A DNA stretch of 64,000 bases from Talpa occidentalis (GCF_014898055.3 NW_023605083.1:93211483-93275482); one strand, 5' to 3'. Positions 36,601-42,743 are shown, counted from the first letter of the stretch. Made by a program: numbers and translations. The notes: generated from the letters alone by a model not told the origin.

Positions 36601-39600
36601 ATATGTCACTAGAAGGTCAGGTCTCTGCTCTTTCCATGGATGGTCTGTGACCACCTTGAATCCTTAAAACCTCCTTCTTTTAGAACAGGAACACTTGGTC
36701 ATTTTGTGCCAAAATCTTTTAAAATGCTCACATGTTTGAAAACCCCCAGAAGAAACTGTGGAAGGTGCATTGTCTTAGCCAGTGGAGTCTGACCTATGTT
36801 GTTGCCACCCAATTCCTAAGGACAAAGAAATTATATTTATCTGCTTTTTTGAATTTTGCCTGAAGCAGAGGCTCTCAAACTGCATGATTAAAAAACATGC
36901 AGACCTGGGGGCCTCAGCCCAACCAACTGAATCCAAATGCCTAGAGGGGGCGCCCAATAATATCCATTTAAAAAAGCCCTTTCCCCTACTTTGCCTCTTG
37001 GCTTGTAGGGCCCTTCTCTTCAAAATGGTTGCTTCAAGGATAAAGTACCTTGTGTGGAGACAGTAGGTTTGCTCTGAGGTCAGTCTCCTGATTTTCTTCT
37101 CTCTGGACCTTGAGGCTTCCCTCAATGTTTTGTGCTTTGTCTTTAGAAAAGGGCCCCACCCAGGATCTTCCCAGTGCCCCAGATAGGTGCATGGGGAGGA
37201 GGCGAAGTGGAGTGGACCGAATACTAGAAGTGCAAGCAGAGGAAATGCAAGCGTCTCTTTGCTGCGTAGATGTTTGGGATAGTTAACCCCCCCCCCCCCC
37301 CCCGAATCTATGTTTGTCCCAAGTCCAGTTGGAATAGTAAATAAGCTTTCTAGGGAGGAGAGAATCAAGTTTCACAGCTTTTGAACTGATTTTTCAGGCG
37401 TCTTAGGAGGAATCAGATGATCCTGGCTAACACCTTATTCCAGTGTGTTTGTTACCACCCTGAAGAGTTCCAGATCATCACCAGTGGGACAGACAGAAAG
37501 GTAAAGTCTTTGAGCAAGTGTCAAAATTTTTCAGGTGCAAGAAGAAAGCTGTGAATCATGGTAGCTGAGGGTGCAGGCTTTGGAGGTGATCTGTTGAATT
37601 ATTTTCCCATTGACCATCTGTGTCACTTTGAAAATGCTAATAGAAGCCTTTGGTGCCTTTGCTTCCTCATCTGTAAAATGGTAATGATGATACCACTGAC
37701 TTTATAGAGTTGCTGTGAGGCTTCAAGTCATGCTTGCATTTGATGCTTCTAATATGTTTTTTTTTTTTTTTTTAAAGAGGCATGTTTTTATTTATTTATT
37801 TATTTGTTTGCTTGTTTATACATGCACTGGGTACAGTCAGAAGCGCGGGAGGGTGAGAGAATTCACCAGAGCCAGAGCGAGGAGCAGAGTAGGCAGAAGC
37901 GAAGTACACTGCTGAGGGGAGCAGCGGGCGGCAGGAGAGGTCTGCCCGCCATGTGGGACCCTCCTCCGGTGGCCGGGAGCAGCCGGGGATTGAACCGGCG
38001 CTGCAGAGGCCGCGGGCAGCTTCGCAACCCAGCGCTCAACCGCTGCGCCACCGGGGAGGCCCCATGCTTGCATTTGTGTGTGTGTGTGTGTATCATATAA
38101 AGGTTTTTTTTACTTTTTTAAATTTTTTTACATCATTGCTCATTTTTAAACAATATTTGCTTCCCCCCACCCCCTCGGGTGTAATCCCCATAGAATTTCC
38201 TTCCCCAAGGCACCATCACCTCAGTCCCCTGAGCTCCTCCCTCCCTCCCTCTGATCCCTCTCCCTCCTCCTCCCCTGCAGCATGTCTCTGGTTTGTAATT
38301 GTCTGTTTTTGCTTTGTTGTGTTTTGTACTTTTAAATAAGCCAGAAGGAAAAAGAAAAGCATTGGATTTTATAGCAGGAATATAGGGGAACCAAATAAGA
38401 TATCAGTGTGAAAAAATAATAAAAGTCATGCTTATATTTAATGATAATAGCTGGTTCATCCATAATATGTATGCAGTAAGTATTGGATCTTATATGGAAA
38501 TGACTAAGACTGAAATGGAATTGCTGTGCCCAAACCAATTGTCTCTTCAACTAACTTCAAAGTTAATGACAACAGAGCTCCTCATCTTTTACCAGCCCCA
38601 AATACCTGCCCATCCAATAAATGGACTTGGACTGTCCCAATTCAGACTTTGAGATGACTTTTAGATAATTAAAGACCAGGTTGCATATTTGCCTACTCAC
38701 CAGCTACAGGAAAAGTTGATGGAATTAAAAATATTGTGGGAAAAATACTAACGGTGCCTCCCTTTTTCCTCCCCAAATTAGACTTTAGGAGTGAAATTTT
38801 TTTCCTGTTTAAGCATCCCAGGTGACTGAGAAGTACTTCCTGAAGACATTTTGTTATAAAAACTCAAATGATGGTCCAATAAGGATTTGCCTGAATATAT
38901 CTCATCAGCCCAAATTAGCTTACATTCACCCCCAAGTTTGACTTGTAGCCTAAGTTGGCTTCTTGGAACAGGGATAGAATGGATATTAGGGAATAAATCA
39001 TGATGTCACTATAAATGCTTTGTTATGTGGTTTATAAATTTTCTAAATTAGTGTGATATTTGCCATTTTCTAGGTATCAGTTTATGAGATCTGAAATAGT
39101 CTATTTCCCTCCTACTAGGATTTTCACCAGAATATTCGAACTATAAATCACAAATCCATAAAACTATTCTAAGTACTGGGGACATGATAAAACCTCTGCT
39201 CCCACAGAACTTAGTTTATGCATTCATTTTGGGTGGGGAGGGACAGAACTGGACAACACACATGTAAAAGAATAGATAAGTGGACAATGAATAATGAGTG
39301 GATAAGATGATAGGAGACCGTGAAGGGGAAAAGAAAATGGAACAGGTTATATGAAACCTGCCAGGTGGGAGGAAATTGCCTTAGCTGGAGTGATCAGCAA
39401 AGATCTCCTTGGGGTGACATGTGAGCAGAGGCCTGAGTGGCAGAATAACCTTGCCAAGCTCAGATCTCAGGGAAAACCAGGGAGGGTACTCAGGAAAGCT
39501 TGGAAGCCCAGTGTTACAGGGCAACTCTGGGGAAAACAGGGGTGACGTGTATTTTGAGTCATTACTCACACACTTGAAAACACTGGACAAGACTCAAAAG

Positions 39601-42535
39601 CAGACATTCAGAGAGGAAGAGAAGCGGGTTTATTTACAAGGTTAGGGAAAAAGGGAGGAGAGAGAAGACAGAGACAGAGAGTGAGAGAGATGGATTGGCT
39701 GACATATAGCCAGATGCCTACAAAGACAGCACCATGAGAGCAGAGACCAGAGAGTGAGCTCAAGCCAGAAAAGCCAGAGTGAGGCCCTGAGGCTTGCCTT
39801 TCTTCAGTTTTTCAAGGTCAATGTAGTCACTCAGTCCCATCCCTAGTTGCCTGGAGACCCCTTTTGTCCCCCGTTCATGAAGTCAGGCCCATGACTTGCT
39901 GGGGTGTTGCCATGCTCAGTGCTTGAGAGCTCTGTCTGCAGAGGAGCTGGGTTAGAGCCCAGAAAGGTGTCAGAGGTGGAGTCTGGAAAGCTCCACCTTT
40001 GCTAGGAGCATTTCCCACTGACTGGGAGTTTGGTCCTCAGAGTTCCTCTAGCACCAGGAGACCTTCACTTTGACTTCATTAGCCAAGGAGGCAGATAGTC
40101 AAGGCACCAACTACTTCTGCAGATGTAATTTTTGAGAAATAAGGATTTTGGCATCATTTATGCTTTTACTATGAAGATGGTACTTTATGTCAAAGCAGTC
40201 AAGCATCAATAGAAATCATAAAGCAAAAAAATTTCTTTTAATAGCATATACAAAATCTGGCTAGATTCGGAGGAAACAGTTCCTAGCATAATGACAGGAA
40301 AACAACAAATTTTATTAACATGAAACAGAGGAAGGGGTGGAAGGCATGCACCTGGTCAAATGTCCTTTATTTAGAAAGAAATTTTATTTTTGAATAAGTT
40401 GTACATTTATAAGGTTTGAAGTTCAAAATGTCTAAGAGCAGCATATTCAGAGAAAAACCTCCCGCTCTTGAGCTCCCTGTCTCTTGTTCCCTCCACTCCC
40501 CAAACTAGAGCCCCTCCCAGGGAGGGGCTGATGTTATCAGTCTGTCTTTAATTGCCCCCCCCCCCCAGGAATGTTGTTTTGAGACAGAAGAGAAAATTGG
40601 GGAATAGGTGGGGAGAAGAGGGAGGGTCAGCCCCAGGAGACAGTGACTTTGTAAGAAGTCCAGCTTCTAGAATTTTCTGGACTAATTTCCTAATCTGAAG
40701 GAAGAAAATGCTTTCTCCTTCACCAGATCTGGACCTTTGCTCTTCCCCTGTGAGAGCAGAAATGAGAAAGGGGGGGGGGGTAATGGCTGTTGTTTTCTTT
40801 CTTGTACAGCTTGCTTGCTTCAGACTCAGTCGGCTTAGCTTAATCAAAAGCACTTTCTGTCACAATCTGGTTTTATCAGCCTATCACCAACACTTTAAAT
40901 AGAATGCAAATTTTAAAACCAATACTAAAAATATTAAAATGGCTATTCCACCCCCTGCTGTAGCCTATTTATAATCCCTGCCAATATACTCGCCCATGGT
41001 ATATTTTTGCCACTTTCTATATAAAGTAGAATCATCTTTTGTTAGCATGTGTGTGGATGATTCCACTGAACTGATTCCCTGCCGAATGCCTCTTTCTTAA
41101 ATTTCAGATTGCTTACTGGGAAGTCTTTGATGGGTCAGTAATCAGAGAGTTGGAAGGTTCCTTGTCTGGATCAATAAACGGTATGGATATCACACAGGAA
41201 GGAGTACACTTTGTCACAGGTTAGTTCTGGGATAAGAAAAGAAAGCCGTGCCTGGCTTATTTAGATGGGAACAGGGAACTCCCAGGCAGGAGGCAAATAG
41301 AAGAATCAGCAAAAGGGTCTAAAGGGCAACGTGGTAATTTTCTGGCCTGTGCACTGAGCCAATGTGGCTAGAATAGAAAAATCCAGAAGTCACATTTCAA
41401 TGAGAGGCAATGTTTGCCCAGGAGTTTTAGGAACACAAACAAGACCTAAGCTTTACATTGCTTGCTTTTTTTGTTGTGGGCATCAGTGCTAGAAATGGAT
41501 TTTTTTTTTTAAGATTTATTTTTATTTATGCATACAAGAACTGGAGTGTAGGCCAGAGCTTGTGGAGCCGGGGGGAGGTGGGTGGGACTTGAAAGAATTC
41601 ACCAGGGACAGAGTGGGGAGCAGAACAGGCAGATCTACTGAAATACACAGCTGAGGGGAGCAGCAGGCAAGACTGGAGAGGTCTGCTGGAGAGTGGAGAG
41701 AGGAGACTGGAGAGTGCCATGTGGGTCAGCTCCCTGGCTGGGATTGAACTCGTGCTGCAGTGGCTGGCAATAGTTTGATAGCACTGAGACTTTAACCCCT
41801 GTGCCACCAGGGAGGCCCGTAGAAATGGGTCTTTACATGGGCTGTTTATCTAGGTGTTTTGCTCTGTTATTTCCTATTGAAGTTTTAAATGCCAGACTTT
41901 TAAAAATCAGCACTTTTAGGGCACATTCACCACACAGCATGCCTATAGGAACATCAGTATTATTTGCTGCCAGACTCTTTGATTCTTCTGTATATTAACA
42001 AATGCTCCAAATGAGTTTCTGAAAGCTAGATATAAAACTAGCCATTGTGTGAGTCAATCACATATATGTATAGATGTATATGCAGAGAAAAGACTGGAAG
42101 GAATTAAACCAAGATGTTACTAGTGATGATTTCTTGGAGGTGGAATCTAGGGTGATATCACCTCTTAGTATTTTTTTCTCCCACATTTACTACAACATAA
42201 CTAGGTTTTTTCAATCAAGGAAAGATCTTATTACAAAGACAAATTTTTCTTCCTTTAAGTTAGCATATGGTGACTGTGTTGAAAATGATGCAGTGATTTG
42301 GAATCACATTAGTTTCTATTCTGTTGCCACAATGCCATATAATTCTTTGCCTTCTTCAGGTGGAAATGACCATCTGATCAAAGTATGGGACTATAACGAG
42401 GGTGAAGTGACTCACGTTGGGGTGGGACACAGTGGCAACATCACACGCATCCGGATAAGTCCAGAAAATCAGTACATCGTTAGTGTAAGTGCCGACGGAG
42501 CCATTTTGAGATGGAAATACCCATTCCCCACATGA
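9413..42535 (+). CDS. CFAP52: CFAP52 (WDR16), complete 14-exon coding sequence, 620 aa
   Basis: CFAP52 is a WD40-repeat protein of motile cilia and sperm flagella. It lies inside doublet microtubules as a microtubule inner protein, and human loss is linked to laterality defects. The exons are 9413-9482, 13469-13668, 14046-14182, 16197-16325, 20022-20121, 21571-21687, 22580-22680, 26486-26656, 28541-28689, 31457-31602, 35484-35635, 37398-37500, 41108-41219 and 42360-42535. They total 1,863 nt, giving 620 residues plus TGA, the human length as I recall it. All introns are GT-AG and all phases agree. WD-type strand ends are visible throughout: [68 protein letters not shown] and ILRWKYPF. These fit two tandem propellers. 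No frameshift or internal stop is seen, so the gene looks functional. The start ATG has G at +4, and the next residues ([20 protein letters not shown]) match the family N-terminus. Confidence 0.97.
10321..10627 (-). mobile_element. LINE-1 3' end, 5'-truncated, antisense
   Basis: A perfect 14-bp target-site duplication GAGCTACATCTTTA lies at 10307-10320 and 10628-10641. Between them is a T-rich tract followed by antisense L1 3' UTR (CCCCATACAATTGCACTCCC, TCTGGTTTATAGTTGC). The same 3' UTR sequence occurs in plus orientation at 43150-43254, so both derive from one L1 lineage. Confidence 0.78.
11520..12600 (-). mobile_element. Ancient antisense LINE-1 3' sequence
   Basis: Typical old L1M-type antisense strings are seen: ATGAATAAAGCTGCTATAGATATTCAT, GTACAATTGCTGGATTATAGG and CACTGTTCTGGAGATTCATCCAAG-like text. 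A SINE interrupts it at 11697. Boundaries are approximate. Confidence 0.6.
11697..11952 (-). mobile_element. tRNA-derived SINE, type B, CFAP52 intron 1
   Basis: The copy is full-length with a perfect 13-bp target-site duplication, CATTTGTGTTCAT (11684-11696 and 11953-11965). It is inserted within old L1 3' sequence. Confidence 0.9.
13469..13668 (+). CDS. CFAP52: CFAP52 coding exon 2 (residues 24-90)
   Basis: The acceptor is TCTCTTTTAG and the donor is AAG|GTGAAA. The exon encodes [20 protein letters not shown] through [10 protein letters not shown], with the blade core [19 protein letters not shown]. It ends in phase 0. The 4-kb intron before it holds an L1 3' end, a SINE and old L1 sequence. 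Confidence 0.95.
14046..14182 (+). CDS. CFAP52: CFAP52 coding exon 3 (residues 91-136)
   Basis: The acceptor is CTTCCCGCAG and the donor is AAG|GTAATG. The exon encodes [20 protein letters not shown], then [20 protein letters not shown] and GPDDG, ending two bases into a Ser codon. The WDY strand and the [11 protein letters not shown] loop form a typical WD40 blade. Intron 2 is only 377 bp. Confidence 0.95.
14328..14492 (+). repeat. MER5-type hAT fragment
   Basis: GGTGGTTCTCAATCCTGAC at the start and CAAAAGCTTCCCAGGTGATTCTAATGTGC near the end are MER5-like. CFAP52 intron 3. Confidence 0.7.
14512..14549 (+). repeat. (CAT)n microsatellite
   Basis: About eleven CAT units with two interruptions, between a MER5 fragment and a MIR. 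Confidence 0.9.
14552..14745 (+). repeat. MIR
   Basis: ATAGCTAATTTTGTGAACACTTACTATGTGACAGGTGTGTGCCAAGCACTTTAACTGCATTATCTCATTTAAGC and CAGATGAGGAATCAAAGTCAC match MIR clearly. Confidence 0.8.
14814..15106 (+). mobile_element. tRNA-derived SINE, type B, with (ATAA)n tail
   Basis: The head is GGCCTCCCTGATGACGCAAGG. The tail contains ten or so ATAA units (15053-15093). A perfect 15-bp target-site duplication, AAATTTGGTAGGCAG, lies at 14799-14813 and 15107-15121, so the copy is fairly recent. Confidence 0.92.
15149..15418 (+). mobile_element. tRNA-derived SINE, type B, in tandem with the preceding copy
   Basis: The copy lies in the same orientation, 42 bp after the previous element. It is more diverged (TTGATGGTACAGGAGTTAAAG head), with tail ATAAATAAATAAAAATAAATG. 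Flanks share GAAATTGA. It is an independent insertion, not a duplicate of its neighbour, because the bodies differ at many sites. Confidence 0.88.
16197..16325 (+). CDS. CFAP52: CFAP52 coding exon 4 (residues 136-179)
   Basis: The acceptor is TTTTTTGGCAG and the donor is GGAAA|GTACGC. The exon encodes [19 protein letters not shown] and then [20 protein letters not shown], ending with TAG and a split Asn codon. It is one of the most strongly conserved parts of the protein. Confidence 0.95.
17191..17459 (-). mobile_element. tRNA-derived SINE, type C, CFAP52 intron 4
   Basis: Its tail side resembles type B (GAGCTGGGGTACAGGCCAGAG), while its head side has type A-like GGCGCTCAACC. GTGGGATTCTCACC is the marker of this intermediate class. 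The flanking CAGAGTG duplication is short. Confidence 0.88.
17818..18099 (-). mobile_element. tRNA-derived SINE, type A, CFAP52 intron 4
   Basis: It contains AAGCACTGGGTACAGTCAGAAG and is CpG-rich. Full length from an A-rich tail with ATGAATGAATCT to the head GCGCCACTGGGGAGG. Flanking copies TTGTTTTAAATTT and TTATTTTAAATTT fit a target-site duplication. Confidence 0.9.
18232..18464 (-). mobile_element. tRNA-derived SINE, type B, head-truncated
   Basis: The tail and body are intact, but the match stops at CTGCAGATAGCTTCAT. The final 30-40 bp of the tRNA-like head (with GCCACCAGGGAGGCCC) are missing, so the Pol III A box is absent. The sequence immediately after the break repeats 20 bp found 2.6 kb upstream. 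Confidence 0.85.
18860..18985 (-). repeat. MIR, antisense
   Basis: ACTCTTCATTTTCACATTTCGAGAGTGGGGATCATGACCTACCTTATAGGATG parallels the antisense MIR core. Confidence 0.6.
19036..19320 (+). mobile_element. tRNA-derived SINE, type B, CFAP52 intron 4
   Basis: The head is GAGCCTTCCTGGTGTCACAAGG. The tail is ATAAATAAATAAAATCTTTAAAAAACC plus A-rich sequence. The flanks AAAATAATACAGAAAAC and AAAATAATACCGAAAAC differ at one base and form the target-site duplication. Confidence 0.9.
19371..19635 (-). mobile_element. tRNA-derived SINE, type C, abutting the RPL21 pseudogene
   Basis: It carries the markers GTGGGATTCTCCCTAGCC and GACAGCTTCACAGTG. The head ends GCGCCACCAGGGAGGCCC. Flanks share TGGGTAT. 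It inserted next to the poly(A) end of the pseudogene. Confidence 0.88.
19646..19945 (-). pseudogene. RPL21P: RPL21 processed pseudogene, 5'-truncated
   Basis: Read on the minus strand, the sequence encodes a decayed C-terminal half of ribosomal protein L21: [11 protein letters not shown] near the right end, HIEHIKHSK, then [13 protein letters not shown] and [12 protein letters not shown] segments, followed by the native stop and 3' UTR (AAAAGACCTCTGGACTA) and an A-rich tail. An internal deletion and several frame changes disrupt it. It lacks introns. It lies in CFAP52 intron 4, 77 bp before exon 5. The identification is from recalled L21 sequence. Confidence 0.8.
20022..20121 (+). CDS. CFAP52: CFAP52 coding exon 5 (residues 179-212)
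   Basis: The acceptor is TTTTCTATAG and the donor is ACT|GTAAGT. The exon encodes [20 protein letters not shown] and then [13 protein letters not shown]. The exon start is 77 bp right of the RPL21 pseudogene in the preceding intron. Confidence 0.95.
20539..20817 (-). mobile_element. tRNA-derived SINE, type A, CFAP52 intron 5
   Basis: It contains ACAAGCACTGGGTACAGTCAGAAG and a CpG-rich body. The flanking duplication is TGTTCACAT. The head is GCGCCACCGGGGAG. Confidence 0.9.
21037..21349 (+). mobile_element. tRNA-derived SINE, type A, young copy with bipartite tail
   Basis: This is the best-preserved copy. The Pol III A box TGGCGCAGCGG is at 21048-21058 and the B box GGTTCGATCCC at 21102-21112. 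A perfect target-site duplication AAGTGAGATGCAG lies at 21024-21036 and 21350-21362. The tail has two A-rich tracts separated by CATGCCTCTATA, a feature shared with the copy at 37743-38062. Confidence 0.93.
21571..21687 (+). CDS. CFAP52: CFAP52 coding exon 6 (residues 213-251)
   Basis: The acceptor is TGATCCCCAG and the donor is CAG|GTGAGT. The exon encodes 39 residues starting [20 protein letters not shown] and ending GPTKDKYSQ. The exon 5/6 junction reads SITMSSDDS, where I recall SIGVDDDDS in human. This is same-length divergence in a loop. Confidence 0.94.
22248..22516 (-). mobile_element. tRNA-derived SINE, type B, CFAP52 intron 6
   Basis: The copy is full-length, with a 10-bp target-site duplication CATACACTGA (22238-22247 and 22517-22526). 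It ends 63 bp before exon 7, close to the splice acceptor. Confidence 0.9.
22580..22680 (+). CDS. CFAP52: CFAP52 coding exon 7 (residues 252-285)
   Basis: The acceptor is CTCCCTAG and the donor is CAA|GTAAGT. The exon encodes [20 protein letters not shown] and then [13 protein letters not shown], with a split Lys codon. It starts 64 bp after a type B SINE and its target-site copy. Confidence 0.94.
23277..23578 (+). mobile_element. tRNA-derived SINE, type A, CFAP52 intron 7
   Basis: The head is GGCCTTCCCCTGGTGGTGCAGC. It has TGACTGTACCCAGTGCTTG (reverse of the type A marker), then a 60-bp mixed A/C-rich tail. The flanks AAAAAACTAAAGAATG and AAAAAACTGAAGAATG differ at one base. Confidence 0.9.
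23610..23879 (-). mobile_element. tRNA-derived SINE, type C, CFAP52 intron 7
   Basis: It lies only 31 bp from the previous SINE, in opposite orientation. The pair forms an inverted arrangement that could fold in the transcript. Markers are GTGGGATTCTCACC and GACAGCTTCACAGTGCGGCG. Confidence 0.88.
24525..24795 (+). mobile_element. tRNA-derived SINE, type B, CFAP52 intron 7
   Basis: The head is GGGCCTCCCTGGTGGCACAAG. The tail is ATAAATAAGTAAATCTTTAAAAA. The flanks AAGACTAGGTCTTA and AAGAATAGATCTTA form a decayed duplication. Confidence 0.9.
25255..25410 (+). repeat. MIR
   Basis: TCTCTAATCTTCACAGCGACTC, AGTAAACTGAGGCCTAGAGA and CTTGTGCACAGTCTCAGAGCTCTAGTTAGTGA are diverged MIR blocks in order. 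Confidence 0.65.
25847..25927. mobile_element. Mariner-like miniature inverted-repeat element
   Basis: The 80-bp element begins CTGGGTTGTTGGAAAAGTCATGAAACATTTTT and ends AAAAATATGTCATGACTTTTCTGAAAACGCAATA. The ends are inverted copies around GAAAAGTCATGA. The GGGTTG start is mariner-like. It has no coding capacity. It lies in CFAP52 intron 7. Confidence 0.65.
26084..26121 (+). mobile_element. 38-bp A-rich insert with target-site duplication
   Basis: TAATATCACTTGA is present at 26071-26083 and 26122-26134. The insert is GAACAATGGTGT followed by A-rich sequence with AAATCTTAAAAAATTAAAAAAA, which resembles a SINE tail. It is best read as an extremely truncated retroposition. Confidence 0.5.
26486..26656 (+). 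CDS. CFAP52: CFAP52 coding exon 8 (residues 285-342)
   Basis: The acceptor is CTTCTTAAAG and the donor is ATT|GTAAGT. The exon encodes [20 protein letters not shown], then [20 protein letters not shown], and continues to [11 protein letters not shown]. It ends two bases into a Phe codon. Confidence 0.95.
27181..27273 (+). repeat. Local tandem duplication
   Basis: TTATTGCTAACTGACTTGTTTACTTCTGTGG occurs at 27193-27223 and 27243-27273, each preceded by GCAGTT. The two units are about 50-54 bp apart and differ by a small indel. Confidence 0.85.
27297..27430 (+). repeat. GA-rich low-complexity with 20-bp tandem units
   Basis: A purine-rich stretch of AGAAGCC and GGAGAG words ends in two copies of AGGAGGCCAGCAGG(A/T)GTGCC-type units. 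It gives a spurious minus-strand open frame. Confidence 0.8.
28065..28215 (-). mobile_element. Old antisense LINE-1 fragment
   Basis: AGTTGTGCAACCATCACCATAATCTAATTTTAGAACAT is a standard string of old L1 3' regions. It sits next to T-rich tracts in CFAP52 intron 8. Confidence 0.5.
28541..28689 (+). CDS. CFAP52: CFAP52 coding exon 9 (residues 342-392)
   Basis: The acceptor is TTCTTTGCAG and the donor is CTG|GTAAAG. The exon encodes [40 protein letters not shown] and MRDGKSIIS. The WD40 signature IRVWHT is clear. Confidence 0.95.
29296..29389 (+). mobile_element. Orphan 94-bp retroposed fragment
   Basis: The flanks AGTGTCATTAGGAG (29282-29295) and AGTGACATTAGGAG (29390-29403) differ at one base. 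The insert contains CCTAATAAACCTGCTCC followed by an A-rich tail. It looks like the 3' end of a polyadenylated RNA, but the source is not recognised. Confidence 0.6.
29690..30075 (+). repeat. L2
   Basis: CAGACATCTCTCTAGGACTCAAAG, AAATTCTTGCAATTGCCTTCAAGACCC, GTCACAGGCCTTTGCCGAACTC and TCTGCCTAGAATGTTCTTTCCCCAGATA follow the L2 3' consensus order. Confidence 0.75.
30555..30876 (-). mobile_element. tRNA-derived SINE, type B, with (TTTC)n-expanded tail
   Basis: The tail has become about 16 TTTC units (about 30556-30620). A perfect 18-bp target-site duplication, AGGTTTGGGATGTTTTTC, lies at 30537-30554 and 30877-30894. This proves that the microsatellite belongs to the insertion. Confidence 0.92.
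31457..31602 (+). CDS. CFAP52: CFAP52 coding exon 10 (residues 392-440)
   Basis: The acceptor is CATGCCAG and the donor is GAG|GTAGTG. The exon encodes [20 protein letters not shown] and continues through [20 protein letters not shown] to GE. Reading through the donor stays open for 24 more codons before a stop. Confidence 0.95.
31715..32495. other. Unidentified 781-bp segment between exact 14-bp direct repeats
   Basis: AGGAGCAAGTTAAG occurs at 31701-31714 and 32496-32509, as a target-site duplication would. A short T-rich tract (GTTTTTTTCTTACATTG) adjoins the left copy, which would fit a minus-oriented insert with a short A tail. The interior is moderately GC-rich and not recognised. A 132-codon minus-strand open frame (31757-32155) is present but matches nothing I know. 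Confidence 0.45.
33245..33395 (-). repeat. MIR, antisense
   Basis: TGGGTTCTGGAGTCACACTGTCTGGGCTCAG, CTGTGTGACCCAGGACATGTTATTTACCTCTCTCTC and GTGTGTAAAACAAAGATAG match antisense MIR. Confidence 0.75.
33851..34116 (-). mobile_element. tRNA-derived SINE, type A, CFAP52 intron 10
   Basis: A perfect 17-bp target-site duplication CAGTGTTCAGCATCTTT lies at 33834-33850 and 34117-34133. It has a CpG-rich body and the type A marker near the tail. It appears young. Confidence 0.92.
34801..35068 (-). mobile_element. tRNA-derived SINE, type B, CFAP52 intron 10
   Basis: A perfect 16-bp target-site duplication AGACCCACTCATTTTA lies at 34785-34800 and 35069-35084. Full-length with head GAGCCACCAGGGAGGCCC. 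Confidence 0.92.
35484..35635 (+). CDS. CFAP52: CFAP52 coding exon 11 (residues 441-491)
   Basis: The acceptor is GGCTCCCAG and the donor is GGT|GTAGGT. The exon encodes [40 protein letters not shown] and [10 protein letters not shown], with the Val codon split. Two WD strands (VRVWQIG and CIIWDLV) bracket the blade. Confidence 0.95.
36410..36560 (+). repeat. MER5-type hAT fragment
   Basis: GGGAATCACCTGGGGATCTTGTTAAAGTG followed by CCTGAGATCCTGCGTTTCTAACAAGGTTGC and CTGGTGATGGTGC follows MER5A order. Confidence 0.65.
36862..36975 (+). repeat. MER5-type hAT fragment
   Basis: CAGAGGCTCTCAAACTGCATGATT and CCAACTGAATCCAAATGCCTAGAGGGGGCGCCC are MER5-like. It underlies a chance minus-strand open frame. 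Confidence 0.55.
37287..37303 (+). repeat. Poly(C) tract, 17 bases
   Basis: Seventeen consecutive C residues lie 94 bp before CFAP52 exon 12. Confidence 0.85.
37398..37500 (+). CDS. CFAP52: CFAP52 coding exon 12 (residues 491-525)
   Basis: The acceptor is ATTTTTCAG and the donor is AAG|GTAAAG. The exon encodes [20 protein letters not shown] and [14 protein letters not shown], ending in phase 0. Confidence 0.95.
37600..37728 (-). repeat. MIR, antisense
   Basis: TGCTTCCTCATCTGTAAAATGGTAATGATGATACC and TAGAGTTGCTGTGAGGCTTCAAGT are antisense MIR. The adjacent SINE inserted at its edge. Confidence 0.7.
37743..38062 (-). mobile_element. tRNA-derived SINE, type A, with bipartite tail
   Basis: Read on the minus strand, the tail runs GTATAAACAAGCAAACAAATAAATAAATAAATAAAAACATGCCTCTTT and then a long poly(A), with CATGCCTCT shared with the 21037 copy. 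Target-site copies CATGCTTGCATTTG are at 37729-37742 and 38063-38076. Fourteen unexplained bases (ATGCTTCTAATATG) lie between poly(A) and the left copy. A (GT)n tract follows on the right. Confidence 0.9.
38101..38345 (-). mobile_element. Probable antisense LINE-1 3' UTR
   Basis: T-rich start, ACATCATTGCTCATTTTT, CCCC-rich middle, then GTCTCTGGTTTGTAATTGTCTG. This order parallels the 10321-10627 L1 end, but similarity is weaker. Confidence 0.5.
39540..40125 (-). repeat. Possible solo LTR, family not recognised
   Basis: The segment starts TGACGTGTATTTTGAG and ends near ACTTCTGCA, so on either strand it could be TG...CA. It has AGCGGGTTTATTTACAAGG, an antisense polyadenylation-like signal near the left end. 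No convincing 4-6 bp flanking duplication was found, so this remains tentative. Confidence 0.3.
40370..40545. repeat. Old L1-like 3' fragment
   Basis: ACATTTATAAGGTTTGAAGTTCAAAATGTC, followed by CTCCCGCTCTTGAGCTCCC and TGATGTTATCAGTCTGTC, resembles a common old L1 3' region. Assignment is by pattern memory only. Confidence 0.4.
41108..41219 (+). CDS. CFAP52: CFAP52 coding exon 13 (residues 526-563)
   Basis: The acceptor is TAAATTTCAG and the donor is ACAG|GTTAGT. The exon encodes [20 protein letters not shown] and [17 protein letters not shown], followed by one base of Gly. Confidence 0.95.
41499..41818 (-). mobile_element. tRNA-derived SINE, type B, with internal expansion
   Basis: Flanks share TAGAAATGG. 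The body carries about 30 extra bases of GGAGAG-rich sequence around 41690-41720, where AGACTGGAGAG occurs twice. This is an internal duplication not seen in other copies. It lies in CFAP52 intron 13. Confidence 0.88.
42360..42535 (+). CDS. CFAP52: CFAP52 coding exon 14 (residues 563-620) and stop
   Basis: The acceptor is TGCCTTCTTCAG. The exon encodes [40 protein letters not shown] and [18 protein letters not shown], then TGA at 42533-42535. An AATAAA follows about 210 bp downstream. Confidence 0.95.
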
Positions 42536-42743
42536 AACCACTGAGACTTCGTAGCGCTGCACACGTCGCTCTTGAAGGCTGAACTTAGTTAACAAGAAGG
42601 CTGGTCTTGATTTCGTCCATCTGTGTTTTTGTTCTTTAGTCAGAATATCCTATCTGTATGTCTCTCTTTTACAGAATGCATTTTACATTCTTAAATTGTA
42701 TATTAAAATTGGAATAGATTCAAGAATAATTTGTCTAGGCTGC

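Noticed and set aside
36775..37368. 197-codon minus-strand open frame
   Set aside because: It spans a MER5 fragment and a poly(C) tract that codes for poly-Gly. It has no recognisable domain. It lies in an intron on the opposite strand, so it is read as chance.
42074..42535. 153-codon frame extending CFAP52 exon 14 leftwards
   Set aside because: The part before 42360 is intron. A strong acceptor TTCTTCAG at 42352-42359 and agreement with the human protein place the exon start at 42360.
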